Assembly (NCBI GenBank): GCA_017305535.1
Contig: JAFKKN010000005.1
Location: 62,001 to 126,000 of the forward strand
DNA length: 64,000 bases
Direction of reading: 5' to 3'
DNA from: Hyphomicrobiales bacterium
GTDB lineage: Bacteria; Pseudomonadota; Alphaproteobacteria; Rhizobiales; Xanthobacteraceae
Notes under the pieces: model-generated
Databases searched by the model: none
The model's input: only the letters and a program-made list of their open reading frames with translations
Told to the model about the DNA's origin: nothing
Shown: piece after piece, positions 26,046 through 35,009 of the stretch
Position numbering within the stretch: position 1 is the first letter of the stretch
Layout: each line of letters starts with the position of its first letter
Made by a program: the position numbers and the translations under genes

Positions 26046-26723
26046 ATGACAGTCCCGCAAATGGCCGAGATCGCCGCGCTGGTGGGCGATCCGGCGCGAG
26101 CCACCATCCTCAGCACCCTGTTCGACGGCCGCGCTCTGACCGCGACCGAACTGAGCTTCGCGGCGAATGTCACGCCGCAGACCGCGAGCGGTCATCTCGC
26201 CAAGATGACGCAAGCCGGGCTGCTCACTGTGCTTAAGCAGGGGCGGCATCGTTACTTCCGGCTGGCGACGCCGCTGGTGGCGCAGATGCTGGAGAGCATC
26301 ATGGCGGTCGCCGCAAGCGCGCCGCCGCGCTATCGGCCGCGTACCGCGCAGGAAGACAGGTTGCGTCTCGCACGTACCTGCTACGATCATTTTGCCGGCA
26401 TTCTCGGCGTCTCGATTGCCGATGCGCTGTGCGAACGCAAACACGTCATCCTCTCGGACGACGGCGGCGAGGTGACGCAAGCCGGCCAGACGTTCCTGAA
26501 CGACTTCGGCGTCACGCTCGCGACACAGACGCGCCGCCCGATCTGCCGTCATTGTCTCGACTGGACCGAGCGTCGCTTTCACCTGTCCGGCGTGGTCGGC
26601 GCGGCGATCGCGACGCGCTGCTTCGATCTCGGCTGGGTGCGGCGCGAGCGCAACCCGCGCGCGTTACAGATCACGCCGAAGGGGCGCGAAGGCTTTCGCC
26701 GCAGCTTCGGGTTTTCGATCTGA
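26046..26723 (+). CDS. ArsR/SmtB-type winged-helix regulator with C-terminal domain
   Basis: The 225-residue protein has an ArsR-like HTH near the start: MAEIAALVGDPARATILSTL, then FDGRALTATELSFAANVTPQ and TASGHLAKMTQAGLLTVLKQ. A C-terminal half of about 120 residues follows (RLARTCYDHFAGILGVSIAD, CRHCLDWTERRFHLSGVVGA). That second half has a CRHC pair and several cysteines and histidines, and is longer than classical ArsR. ATG 26046 was chosen; an upstream ATG at 25941 is also in frame. Its divergence from the MFS exporter suggests that it represses that gene. Confidence 0.8.
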   Translation: MTVPQMAEIAALVGDPARATILSTLFDGRALTATELSFAANVTPQTASGHLAKMTQAGLLTVLKQGRHRYFRLATPLVAQMLESIMAVAASAPPRYRPRTAQEDRLRLARTCYDHFAGILGVSIADALCERKHVILSDDGGEVTQAGQTFLNDFGVTLATQTRRPICRHCLDWTERRFHLSGVVGAAIATRCFDLGWVRRERNPRALQITPKGREGFRRSFGFSI

Positions 26724-26755
26724 CGCGGTTTGTGTTTTGACGGAAATATCCAAAT

Positions 26756-26915
26756 CCGTCATGCCCGGCCATAGCCGTTCGAAGAACGGCGTTGCTTTCG
26801 CTCGCCTATGTGCCGGTATCCACGTCTTAACTGTATCGCAAGACGAAAGACGTGGATGGTCGGGACAAAAGGGCATTCACGCCCGTCTTCGCCGGGCTAT
26901 GCCCGGCCATGACGG
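26756..26915. repeat. Palindromic intergenic repeat element
   Basis: A 160-base element bounded by CCGTCATGCCCGGCC and, inverted, GCCCGGCCATGACGG. Inside is the hairpin GCCGTTC-GAA-GAACGGC and the text CTCGCCTATGTGCCGG. It fills most of the gap between the ArsR-type and GrdB-like genes. Related copies lie at 29497, 53016 and 60305. Confidence 0.8.
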
Positions 26916-26945
26916 GTTGTCGATTCGATCCAAACGAAATTTGTT

Positions 26946-27881
26946 CTAAGCCGCCCCGTCGCGCACGTTCCGGGCGGCATCTTTCTGCGCGTCGAAATCG
27001 CGGCGGCGGCGCGCCAGTTCTTCCGCGCTCATCGTTTCGATGTTGTTGTAGTCGCGTTTCCACGATGGATCGTCGCGCCAGCGCAGCTGCGATTGCATCG
27101 TGGTCTGCGGGCCGGGTGCTGATTCCAATAACCGGAGCGCCAGTTCCAGCGTGCGTGCCTGCGAATCCTTGTCGTGCGGCTTGCCGGCGGAATTGCCGAG
27201 CGGAAAGTCGCTGAACAGGAAGCGCGGCACGGCGGCGAACTCGACGATGTCCTTGGCGCAGCCCATTACCACCGTGGGGATGCCGTTTGCCTCAAGATGC
27301 CGCGCCACCAGACTGACGGTCTGATGACAGACAGGGCAGTTCGGCACCAGCAACGCGACATCCACGCCATCGGCCTTGCAGCGTGCCAAAATATCCGGCG
27401 CGTCGGTCGCGATGGTGACGCGCTGGCTGCGATTTGTCGGCGCGCCGAAGAAGCGCGGCGCGACGTCGCCGATGCGTCCGCCCGCCGATGCCTTGATCAG
27501 TTGCGGCAATGGAAACCAGGTGCCGCTATCCTCGGCGCTGGTGTGGATGCGATCATAGGCGATGTGCGAGATGCGCAGGTCGTGGTGCTGCGAGGTATCG
27601 CCGTCGTAGACCGCGTAGAACTTCGCGCCGCCATTGTAGGTCGCGCCGGGACCCTGATCGCCCTTGGCCGGATCGTAGGGAGCCGCGGTGGTGATGATCG
27701 TCACGCGCGATTGCGCCAGCGGTTTGCGCAGCGGCTGGAATGGTGCGCTGGTGTAATGCGCCCAGCGATAGGGCGTGGTGTAGCCGATGGCCGCGTAATA
27801 GGCGCGGGTGCGCGCCATGTATTGGATCGGCTGGTCGTCGTCCGGCGCGAAGGCAAGGCCGTTGTCGTCAGGGCTGGTCAT
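26946..27881 (-). CDS. GrdB-like (glycine/sarcosine/betaine reductase component B) homologue with CPVC motif
   Basis: The 311-residue protein resembles the selenoprotein B subunit of clostridial glycine/betaine/D-proline reductases. It has an N-terminal region, then VDVALLVPNCPVCHQTVSL, HLEANGIPTVVMG and a C-terminal FSDFPLGNSAGKP segment. At the position where GrdB carries selenocysteine there is C182-P-V-C185, with no in-frame TGA, so it is a cysteine version. Related proteins occur in aerobic proteobacteria with unknown function. No thioredoxin, proprotein or other Grd/Prd genes are adjacent. Function here should be left as putative reductase-like. Confidence 0.7.
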   Translation of the reverse strand: MTSPDDNGLAFAPDDDQPIQYMARTRAYYAAIGYTTPYRWAHYTSAPFQPLRKPLAQSRVTIITTAAPYDPAKGDQGPGATYNGGAKFYAVYDGDTSQHHDLRISHIAYDRIHTSAEDSGTWFPLPQLIKASAGGRIGDVAPRFFGAPTNRSQRVTIATDAPDILARCKADGVDVALLVPNCPVCHQTVSLVARHLEANGIPTVVMGCAKDIVEFAAVPRFLFSDFPLGNSAGKPHDKDSQARTLELALRLLESAPGPQTTMQSQLRWRDDPSWKRDYNNIETMSAEELARRRRDFDAQKDAARNVRDGAA

Positions 27882-27989
27882 CCGGTTCTCCCACGCTCGC
27901 GCCGCATTTCCCGGTTACGCGCCTTTGACGATAGCTAGCGGTTGACGACTGACTGTCAAGCGCTGCCATGCAGGCGAGGGAAGGCTGCA

Positions 27990-28913
27990 ATGCGGACGCG
28001 CGTGAACGGCACGGTGCGAAGCCTGCTCGTCGTTGCGGCGTTACTGGTATGCGCCAAGGCTGCCCGCGCCGAGGATGCGGCGGCCAAGCCTGCGGCACCG
28101 GCCGATACCCGTGAGGCGATCTGTCTGATGATCGAATCCGCCGCTAAAAATGCCGGCCTGCCGCTGGATTTTTTCTCCCGCGTGATCTGGCAGGAAAGCC
28201 GCTTCCAGCCGGACGCGGTCGGGCCGGTGACGCGCAGCGGCGACCGTGCGCAGGGCATCGCGCAGTTCATGCCGGGCACGGCGAGCGAACGCCGTCTGCT
28301 CGATCCGTTCGATCCGGTGCAGGCGCTGCCGAAGTCGGCGGAATTCTTGCGCGAGTTGCGCGATCAGTTCGGCAATCTCGGCCTGGCGGCGGCGGCCTAC
28401 AATGCGGGGCCGCGCCGCGTGCGCGAATGGATCGAGGGCACCGGGCCGATGCCCGCCGAGACGCGCAACTACGTCGTCGCGATCACCGGCGTTTCGGTGG
28501 ACGATTGGAAGGATGCGAACGCGGCTAAACAACCGCAGCCGCAACAGGCGTCAGTCACCAGTTGCCACGATTTGATGGCGCTGCTGCAACGCGCGCCCAA
28601 TCCGTTCGTCGAAGGTCTGACGCAACGCGTGAAGGTCGGTGCCGACCAGCCATGGGGCGTGCAACTTGCCGCCGGTTTCTCGCGAGATCGTGCGCTGGCG
28701 TCCTACGCACGTGCGATGAAGCGACTGTCGTCGGCGATCGGCGAGCACGATCCGATGCTGCTGGGCTCGATCTGGCGCACGCGCGGTACGCGCACGTTCT
28801 ATCAGGTTCGAATCGGTGCTGCGACGCGTAACGAGGCAAATGATCTGTGCCAGCGCATCCACCGCGCCGGGCAGGCCTGCCTTGTGCTGCGTAATATGGG
28901 TGTTCGCGGGTGA
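27990..28913 (+). CDS. Exported lytic transglycosylase with SPOR-like C-terminus
   Basis: The 307-residue protein has a signal peptide (to about residue 27) and a goose-lysozyme/SLT-type catalytic domain over about 40-160. The catalytic glutamate is E69 in VIWQESRFQ, followed by AQGIAQFMPGTA and AAYNAGP. The last 80 residues (TFYQVRIGAATRNEANDLCQ and RIHRAGQACLVLRN) resemble a SPOR domain. It should cleave peptidoglycan glycan strands in the periplasm. Start 27990 follows GAGGGAAGG. Together with the S11 carboxypeptidase it gives two SPOR-tailed wall enzymes in this window. Confidence 0.9.
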   Translation: MRTRVNGTVRSLLVVAALLVCAKAARAEDAAAKPAAPADTREAICLMIESAAKNAGLPLDFFSRVIWQESRFQPDAVGPVTRSGDRAQGIAQFMPGTASERRLLDPFDPVQALPKSAEFLRELRDQFGNLGLAAAAYNAGPRRVREWIEGTGPMPAETRNYVVAITGVSVDDWKDANAAKQPQPQQASVTSCHDLMALLQRAPNPFVEGLTQRVKVGADQPWGVQLAAGFSRDRALASYARAMKRLSSAIGEHDPMLLGSIWRTRGTRTFYQVRIGAATRNEANDLCQRIHRAGQACLVLRNMGVRG

Positions 28914-28994
28914 GACACGCGCATTCTGTTCTTGACGGTGAGGCGTTTCAGCGGCCTATTCCATTGAATATATCGCTTGATGAGAGGCCGTGAC

Positions 28995-29489
28995 ATGGTG
29001 CGTGAAAGTGAGATCCGGGCTGGTGAGGTTGCGGTCGAAACGCCGCCGCCGAACGACGCCGGACTGGTGTTCATCGGCCGCATCCATACGCCATGGACCT
29101 CACGCCTGATGACGCCGCGTCAGGGCCGTGTCGACGGACCGGTCTGCCGCATCGAGATTTTCGAGCCGTGGGTGCCGGCGTTGCGGGGCATCGAGCAGTA
29201 TGAACGGCTCGAAGTGCTTTACTGGCTCCATCTGTCGCGGCGCGATCTGATTTTGCAGAGCCCGAAGAATGATGGCGCGGTGCGCGGGACATTTTCGCTG
29301 CGCACGCCGGTGCGGCCGAACCCGATCGGCACGTCGATGGTCAAACTGGTCGGCATTGAGGGCGCCAGCGTGATGGTGCAGGGGCTCGATTGTCTCGACG
29401 GCACGCCGCTGGTCGACTTGAAACCGGATCGGTGTCAGTTCACCCCGCTTGCACCGCCGCAGCCGGGCGATTTCGAAGTCAAGGAATAG
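28995..29489 (+). CDS. trmO: tRNA (t6A37)-methyltransferase TrmO / TsaA-like protein
   Basis: The 164-residue protein belongs to the TsaA/VirR/TrmO family, in which TrmO adds a methyl group to N6-threonylcarbamoyladenosine at position 37 of tRNA-Thr using SAM. Signatures are FIGRIHTPW near the N-terminus, then [20 protein letters not shown] and the following [14 protein letters not shown] segment. Start 28995 has GAGAGG 8-13 bases upstream; ATG 28980 is an alternative. A palindromic repeat element begins 8 bases after the stop. Confidence 0.82.
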   Translation: MVRESEIRAGEVAVETPPPNDAGLVFIGRIHTPWTSRLMTPRQGRVDGPVCRIEIFEPWVPALRGIEQYERLEVLYWLHLSRRDLILQSPKNDGAVRGTFSLRTPVRPNPIGTSMVKLVGIEGASVMVQGLDCLDGTPLVDLKPDRCQFTPLAPPQPGDFEVKE

Positions 29490-29496
29490 GACAACG

Positions 29497-29605
29497 CGTC
29501 ATTGCCGGGCATAGCCGTTCGAAGAACGGCGTCGCTATGCTCGCCTATGACCCGGCAATCCATCTTTTCGAACGATAAATGCGCGGATCAAGTCCGCGCA
29601 TGACG
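29497..29605. repeat. Palindromic intergenic repeat element
   Basis: A copy of the GCCGTTC-GAA-GAACGGC element, bounded by CGTCATTGCCGGGC on the left and GCATGACG on the right. It lies between trmO and the convergent HIT gene. Confidence 0.75.
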
Positions 29606-29640
29606 ATGGATGATTGTATCAAGAGCGAAAAAATTCTCGA

Positions 29641-30069
29641 TCACGCGCCTTTCAGCGCCGCAGCCAGCTTCGCGGCTTGCTCCGCGAGCACTGCCATGTC
29701 GGCTTTCACGGTTGCCGGGGGCAGCAGTGCGACACCCTCGAAGCGCGGGATCACATGCATGTGCAGGTGATAGACTTCCTGGCCGCTGGCCGGTTCGCTG
29801 AACTGTACGATCATCATGCCGTCTGCGTCGAAGAGCGGCATCGCGGCGCGAGCGATCAGGCGCGTGGCGCGGGCGACATGGACGAAATCCTCCTCGGTGA
29901 TGTCGAGCAGGTTGCGGGCCGGCGCCTTGGGGATCACCAGCGTGTGCCCCGGCGCGCGCGGCATGATGTCGAGGAACGCCAGCACGTGGTCGTTCTCATA
30001 GACCTTGAAACAGGGAATTTCGCCGCGCAGGATCTTCGCGAAAATATTGTTGGTGTCGTAGGTGGCCAT
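29641..30069 (-). CDS. HIT family protein
   Basis: The 142-residue protein has the HIT superfamily motif YHLHMHVIP near residue 97 and begins with MATYDTNNIFAKILRGEIPC, typical of the Hint/HinT branch, which hydrolyses AMP-linked amines or nucleotidyl compounds. Start 30069 was chosen over 30081 because TGGGAGCGACC precedes it and the family begins there. It is downstream of the GNAT gene on the same strand. Confidence 0.93.
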   Translation of the reverse strand: MATYDTNNIFAKILRGEIPCFKVYENDHVLAFLDIMPRAPGHTLVIPKAPARNLLDITEEDFVHVARATRLIARAAMPLFDADGMMIVQFSEPASGQEVYHLHMHVIPRFEGVALLPPATVKADMAVLAEQAAKLAAALKGA

Positions 30070-30117
30070 GGTCGCTCCCAAAATCGCGCGCCACTTTCAC
30101 CATCCAGCGGGGCGTGG

Positions 30118-31317
30118 TCAAGATGTCTGATCGTCGGGTGAGCCCTTGCGGAACGGTCCGGCCTCGGCGAGCTGGCGGCCTGCCTCTGCGACATACATTC
30201 GTTCCCGCGCGAGGTAATCGCGCACGGCGCGGCGCAGCGCCGGATCGGCGATGTAGTGCGCCGAGTAGGTGGTTTGCGGCAGATAGCCGCGCGCGATCTT
30301 GTGTTCACCCTGCGCGCCGGCCTCGACTGTTGCGAGGCGATGGCGGATCGCGTAGTCGATCGCCTGATAGTAGCACACCTCGAAATGCAGGAACGGGTGA
30401 TGCTCGATGGCGCCCCAGTGTCGCCCGAACAGCGTATCGCCGCCGATGAAGTTGATTGCGCCGGCGATCCAGCGGCCGTCGCGCTTGGCCATGATCAGCG
30501 CGATGCGCTCCGGCATGGTGTCGCCGATCCGGGCGTAGAAGTCGCGCGTGAGATAGGGGCGGCCCCATTTGCGCGAGCCGGTCTCCATGTAGAACGCGAA
30601 GAAGGCGTCCCACACGTCCTCGGTGAGGTCATTGCCGCTGAGCGTGTGAATGGTGATGCCGTTCGCCAATGCATCGCGGCGCTCGCGGCGGATCGCCTTG
30701 CGGTGGCGGGACGACAGTGTTGCGAGGAAATCCTCGAACGTCGTGTAGCCCGCATTGTGCCAGTGGAATTGCTGGTCGGTGCGTTGCAGGAAACCCTGCG
30801 CGGCGAGGAACGTCCACTCGTCCTCCTGCGCGAAGGTGACATGCACCGACGAGGTCTCGGTGGCATTGCATAGTGTCTTCAGGCCGCTGGCGAGCGCGTT
30901 GCGGATTTGGTCCGGATCGTCGATGCCTGCGCGCACCAGCAGGCGCGGACCGGTCGCCGGCGTGAACGGCACGCTCGCTTGCAGCTTCGGATAGTATTGA
31001 CCGCCGGCGCGCTCATAGGCATCGGCCCAGCCGCGATCGAACACGTATTCGCCCTGGGAGTGCGACTTCACATAGCACGGTACCAGGCCGACGATGTTGC
31101 CAGCGCGTCGCGCCACCAGGTGGCGCGGTCCCCAACCGGTGCGCGCGCAGGCCGAGCCGGACTGTTCGATCGCATCGAAGAACGCATAGGACACGAACGG
31201 ATTATAGATTCTGCCATCCGGACAGGCCGATGTCGGATTGGCGCAGGCATCCCAATCCGCCGCGCCGATCTGGCGCGTGGACGCTACGGCCTCCAAAGTG
31301 ATGTCAGGTGAATCCAT
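30118..31317 (-). CDS. GNAT-like/FemAB-fold acyltransferase (DUF482 family)
   Basis: The 399-residue protein matches the DUF482 (peptidogalycan biosynthesis/recognition) group, which has a double GNAT/FemAB fold. Diagnostic segments are RHRKAIRRERRDALANGITI, WDAFFAFYMETGSRKWGRPY, and FLHFEVCYYQAIDYAIRHRL. Members are annotated as N-acetyltransferases but substrates are unknown. ATG 31317 is preferred; TTG at 31323 is in frame. It lies about 97 bases downstream of the GDPD gene and may be co-transcribed. Confidence 0.82.
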   Translation of the reverse strand: MDSPDITLEAVASTRQIGAADWDACANPTSACPDGRIYNPFVSYAFFDAIEQSGSACARTGWGPRHLVARRAGNIVGLVPCYVKSHSQGEYVFDRGWADAYERAGGQYYPKLQASVPFTPATGPRLLVRAGIDDPDQIRNALASGLKTLCNATETSSVHVTFAQEDEWTFLAAQGFLQRTDQQFHWHNAGYTTFEDFLATLSSRHRKAIRRERRDALANGITIHTLSGNDLTEDVWDAFFAFYMETGSRKWGRPYLTRDFYARIGDTMPERIALIMAKRDGRWIAGAINFIGGDTLFGRHWGAIEHHPFLHFEVCYYQAIDYAIRHRLATVEAGAQGEHKIARGYLPQTTYSAHYIADPALRRAVRDYLARERMYVAEAGRQLAEAGPFRKGSPDDQTS

Positions 31318-31414
31318 CAGCAAATAAACCGGTCACGCAGGGGAGCCATCAAAGGCTTGGGTGACTAACTTACAGATTGTACCTGCAAGCGCCCGCGTCA
31401 AGGCCGCGTGGACG

Positions 31415-32161
31415 TCAGGCCCGGAACCCTTCGAACACGATCTGGTCGGCGTAGCGCGCGGCGTGGGCGCGCTGCTCGGCGGTGCGGATGGTCCAGGCCA
31501 GCAGCGGACAGCCGAACAGGTTGCGCGCGATCCACGGCGCGGGGGCGGGGAGTTGCTGGCCCCAGAAATTGATGAAGTGCGGCTGCGTGCGGAAGCCGTG
31601 GCGCAGATACAGCATGTCGTCGCGCTGCTGCGGCGTCAGCCATTTCCAGTAGTCGTCGTCATAGGTACGCTGGGCGATGATGCCGCGCGGCCGCGCGGGG
31701 ATTTTCTCCCGCAAGGCGAACACCTGATCCGGATCGAACGACATCACCGCCGCCGGGCCGCTATAGGTGGCGAGAAGTTCGGCCATCCGCGCCACCAGCT
31801 TGCGGTCGCCGTCGAACTGGCTTTTCACCTCGATGAACAGCGGGACGCGGCCGGCGACCATCGTCAGCACATCGCTCAGCGAAACCATCCGCTCGGCGGT
31901 GTCCTTGAATGCAACTTGTCGCAGTTGCGCGGCGGTCATGTCGCGTAACGCGGCGTCACCTTCGGTGAGACGGCCGAGGCGATCGTCGTGATGCACCATG
32001 GCTTCGCCGTCGGCGGTAAGCTGCAAGTCGAGCTCGATGCTGTAGTTGCCTTTAACCGCCGCGACGAACGCGGCCGGCATGTTCTCGACGATGCCGCGCG
32101 CACGGTCGTGCAGGCCGCGATGGGCCACCGGACGTGCCGCAAGCCAATCGGGTCCCCGCAT
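31415..32161 (-). CDS. Glycerophosphodiester phosphodiesterase
   Basis: The 248-residue protein has the GDPD TIM-barrel pattern: VAHRGLHDRARGIVENMPAA near the start (catalytic His and metal ligands), YSIELDLQLTADGEAMVHHD (Glu-Asp-His ligands), then PLFIEVKSQFDG. It has no signal peptide, so it is probably cytoplasmic, cleaving glycerophosphodiesters to glycerol-3-phosphate and alcohol. It begins 12 bases after the ridA stop, so the two are an operon. Confidence 0.9.
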   Translation of the reverse strand: MRGPDWLAARPVAHRGLHDRARGIVENMPAAFVAAVKGNYSIELDLQLTADGEAMVHHDDRLGRLTEGDAALRDMTAAQLRQVAFKDTAERMVSLSDVLTMVAGRVPLFIEVKSQFDGDRKLVARMAELLATYSGPAAVMSFDPDQVFALREKIPARPRGIIAQRTYDDDYWKWLTPQQRDDMLYLRHGFRTQPHFINFWGQQLPAPAPWIARNLFGCPLLAWTIRTAEQRAHAARYADQIVFEGFRA

Positions 32162-32173
32162 CGCGCTATCCCA

Positions 32174-32641
32174 TCAGGCGACTTCGAAGATGCCTTCGAC
32201 TTCCACCGCCGCATCGCCGGGTAGCGAGGCGACGCCGACAGTCGAGCGCGCGTGACGCCCCTTGTCGCCGAAGGCGGCAACCATCAGGTCGGACGCGCCG
32301 TTGAGCACCTTCGGTCCATCGACGAAGTCCGGTGCCGAGTTGACGAAGCCGCCGAGGCGCACCACGCGCGTTACCTTGTCGAGATCGCCCAGCGCGGCCT
32401 TGACCTGCGCCAGCAGGTTGATGGCGCAGCCGCGCGCCGCGGCGGCCCCCTGTTCGACGGTGACGCCGGCGCCGAGCTTGCCCTTGGCGATCAGCTTGCC
32501 TTCGGGATTGACGCAAACCTGGCCCGACACGATCAGCAGGTTTCCAGTGCGGACGAACCCGACATAATTCGCGATCGGACTTGCGGGCTCGTGCAACACA
32601 ATGCCCTGCGCCGCAAGCTTCTGTTCGACTGTTCCTGCCAT
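32174..32641 (-). CDS. RidA/YjgF-family protein
   Basis: The 155-residue protein belongs to the RidA family, whose members hydrolyse reactive enamine/imine intermediates or have related deaminase roles. It shows YVGFVRTGNLLIVSGQVCVN, then VTRVVRLGGFVNSAPDFVDG. The conserved arginine is in RHARSTVGVASLPGDAAVEV, corresponding to the RidA Arg105 region. The longer length (155 against about 130) places it in a YjgF subgroup with an N-terminal extension. It heads the ridA-GDPD pair. Confidence 0.9.
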   Translation of the reverse strand: MAGTVEQKLAAQGIVLHEPASPIANYVGFVRTGNLLIVSGQVCVNPEGKLIAKGKLGAGVTVEQGAAAARGCAINLLAQVKAALGDLDKVTRVVRLGGFVNSAPDFVDGPKVLNGASDLMVAAFGDKGRHARSTVGVASLPGDAAVEVEGIFEVA

Positions 32642-32780
32642 GATTGTCCCCGATTGATTGCTTTCGTGTCGAATGCGGTTGATCGTGCCCGCGATTGCCC
32701 GCGTCTATTTCACCCATCGGATCGCGACATGCAAGCGATCGCCGCCGCAAATAATGCTTGCCAAAGTTGGATGCCAGCGA

Positions 32781-33785
32781 TCAGGCGGCGTGGGTACAGA
32801 CGCCATCAGGATGCATGCACTGATGGACTTCCACGGTCACGTGGCTGAGTTGCTTCAATTCGCGAAGGCTCGCCTTGTATGACGCCGGCGGTTGCGGGTG
32901 GTCGGTGACGATGGTGACGATCGCGGAGTAGTGGCCCGGCCCGACTTGCCACAGATGCAGATCGGAAATGCGGTCGCCGTCGACCTCGAGACGATTGCGG
33001 ATGCGATCGGCGACTTTGGAATCGGGCACAACGTCGATCAGCACGGCGCCCGCGCTTTTGATCAGGCCGTAAGCCCAACTTGCGATAACGAGGCTGCCGA
33101 CGAGACCTACCACGGGATCGATCCAAACCCAGCCGAATGCGCGGGCGAGAATCAGCGCGGCGATCGCCATCACCGACGTCGCGGCATCCGCCAATACGTG
33201 GACATAGGCCGCGCGCAGATTGTTGTCGCGATGTTGACGCGCGTGTGCATGGTCGTGATCGTGTGAGGCATGATCATGTGCGTGGTCGTGGTGATGGCTG
33301 TGATCATGGCCATGATGATGGTGGTCGTGATCCTCCCGCAGCAGCCATGCCGAAACGAGATTGACGAGCAAGCCAATCACCGCGATCGCGATGGCCTCGC
33401 CGTAGGCGATCGGCTTCGGATCGGCCATGCGCAGCATGCTCTCATAGGCGACCATGACAGCGACCATGCCCAGCACCACCGCACTGGTGAAGGCTGCCAA
33501 CTCACCGAATTTCCCGGTGCCGAAAGCGAAGCGGGGATTGTCGGTGTGGCGACGGGCATAGCGATACGCGAGGGCGGCAATGCCGATGGCCACCGCATGG
33601 GTCGACATATGCCAGCCGTCGGCCAAGAGGGCCATAGAGCCAAACAGGCTGCCGCCGATGATCTCGGCCGCCATCATCCCCAACGTCAGCCAGACCACCA
33701 GCCAGGTCCGCCGTTCGTTGCGGGCGTGTTGCGTGCCAAGGAAGTTGTGATCGTGGGTCCAGGTTTCGAGCGAGTGCGAGTGCAT
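32781..33785 (-). CDS. dmeF: Cation diffusion facilitator, DmeF-type Co/Ni exporter
   Basis: The 334-residue protein is a six-helix CDF transporter with a C-terminal cytoplasmic domain. Metal-site residues include H59 in ADGWHMSTHAV and VHVLADAATSVM further on. Between helices 4 and 5 there is a long His/Asp-rich loop (HDHHHHGHDHSHHHDHAHDH at its core). The N-terminal MHSHSLETWTHDHNFLG is characteristic of DmeF, a cobalt/nickel exporter in alphaproteobacteria. No DmeR-type regulator is adjacent, although two direct repeats lie upstream. Zinc is an alternative substrate. Confidence 0.88.
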   Translation of the reverse strand: MHSHSLETWTHDHNFLGTQHARNERRTWLVVWLTLGMMAAEIIGGSLFGSMALLADGWHMSTHAVAIGIAALAYRYARRHTDNPRFAFGTGKFGELAAFTSAVVLGMVAVMVAYESMLRMADPKPIAYGEAIAIAVIGLLVNLVSAWLLREDHDHHHHGHDHSHHHDHAHDHASHDHDHAHARQHRDNNLRAAYVHVLADAATSVMAIAALILARAFGWVWIDPVVGLVGSLVIASWAYGLIKSAGAVLIDVVPDSKVADRIRNRLEVDGDRISDLHLWQVGPGHYSAIVTIVTDHPQPPASYKASLRELKQLSHVTVEVHQCMHPDGVCTHAA

Positions 33786-33838
33786 CGGCAGTCCTCTGTC
33801 AGGCCGAAGATATTATCACGCGATCATGAAATGACGAC

Positions 33839-33885
33839 GTTATGTTGTTACGCTGTCGCCCCGTTATCTTGTTACGTTGGCGGCC
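33839..33885. promoter_or_regulatory. Two imperfect direct repeats upstream of dmeF
   Basis: GTTATGTTGTTACGCTGTCG and GTTATCTTGTTACGTTGGCG lie 24 bases apart (18 of 23 positions match over the whole unit), 54-100 bases upstream of the dmeF start and in the same gap as eipB's promoter. They could be a metal-regulator operator; this is not a known consensus. Confidence 0.35.
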
Positions 33886-34011
33886 TGTGATATCGCCGGT
33901 AACCGAGGCGAACCTGTAGCGGCCAGTGTCCTACACATTCCCGCGACCGCCTCAGTTGCGGCCCAATAGTGGGCCCAATATGGTACGGATTCGCTGACTT
34001 AGGGAGACGCC

Positions 34012-34899
34012 ATGCGTCGTTTATATCAATTCTTGCCGCAACTGTCCGATGTCCCGCGCATGGCTGGTGCTGCGCTCGCGGGCGCGCTGCTGTTAAGCGC
34101 GACGTCCGCGCAGGCGGCTAACATTCCTTTCCTGCCACATCAGGCGTCCTACGATCTCAGTCTGCTCAAGTCGCGCAATGGCGCCGCCGCGGTCGATAGC
34201 GCGAGCGGCCGCATCCTGTACAATTTTTCCGGTAGCGAATGCGAAGGCTATACCTCGGAATTTCGTCAGGTTTCCGAGCTCAACGGCAGCGAGGGCAAAA
34301 GCACGCTGAGCGATATGCGTTCGACGAGTTGGGAGGATGCTGACGGCAAGAGCTACCGTTTCAAGATCGATACGCGAATGAACGACGGCAACGCCAGCGG
34401 TGTTGACGGCATTGCCGAACGAACCGGCGATCACGTCACAGTCAAGTTGAAACAGCCGGTGGCGAAGACCTTCACGCTTGATGGCAGCACGGTGTTTCCG
34501 ACCGAGCAAGTCCGCCGCATCATCGCGGCCGCGCGCGAGGGGAAGTCGCTGCTTGAGCTCACCGTCTATGACGGCTCCGATAACGGTGAAAAGGTTTACA
34601 ATACGCTCGCCGTCATCGGGAAGCCGATCCCGGGCGACAAGGTGACGACACCCGATCCATCGACCAGCAACGACACGATGAAAACGCTGACGCGCTGGCC
34701 GGTCACCGTCAGCTATTATGACCGCGATGCGAAATCCAACAACGGCGAGCAGACGCCGACCTATGCGATGTCGTTCGAGCTTTACGAGAACGGCGTCTCG
34801 CGGGCGCTAAAGCTCGACTACAATGACTTCGTCATTGCCGGCACGCTCGACAAGTTCGAAGTCAAGGCGTCGAAGCCCTGCAAGCCGGGCGCGAAGTAG
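34012..34899 (+). CDS. eipB: EipB-family (DUF1849) cell-envelope integrity protein
   Basis: The 295-residue protein has a signal peptide (ending near ATSAQA, residue 35). Its mature sequence matches EipB/DUF1849: FLPHQASYDLSLLKS, SGRILYNFSGSECEGYTSEF, then TLSDMRSTSWEDADGKSYRF. It ends with a KPCKPG cysteine, which in EipB pairs with the CEGYT cysteine. EipB is a periplasmic beta-spiral protein required for envelope integrity in Brucella. It is transcribed alone, divergent from dmeF; AGGGAG precedes the ATG. Confidence 0.9.
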   Translation: MRRLYQFLPQLSDVPRMAGAALAGALLLSATSAQAANIPFLPHQASYDLSLLKSRNGAAAVDSASGRILYNFSGSECEGYTSEFRQVSELNGSEGKSTLSDMRSTSWEDADGKSYRFKIDTRMNDGNASGVDGIAERTGDHVTVKLKQPVAKTFTLDGSTVFPTEQVRRIIAAAREGKSLLELTVYDGSDNGEKVYNTLAVIGKPIPGDKVTTPDPSTSNDTMKTLTRWPVTVSYYDRDAKSNNGEQTPTYAMSFELYENGVSRALKLDYNDFVIAGTLDKFEVKASKPCKPGAK

Positions 34900-34911
34900 G
34901 TAGCTCTTCTT

Positions 34912-34992
34912 CGTCATTGCGGGGAGCGATAGCGACGGAGCAATCCAGATTCCTGGAGAAGTCTGGATTTCTTCGCGTCGCTTGCAACGACG
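34912..34992. repeat. Palindromic intergenic repeat, second subtype
   Basis: Begins CGTCATTGCGGGGAGCGATA, contains the CCAGATTCCTGGAGAAGTCTGG hairpin region and ends CGCTTGCAACGACG. This subtype (CGTCATTGCG...CGCAATGACG) differs from the GCCGTTCGAAGAACGGC elements. Confidence 0.7.
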
Positions 34993-35009
34993 GAAATACA
35001 CCTCATCCG

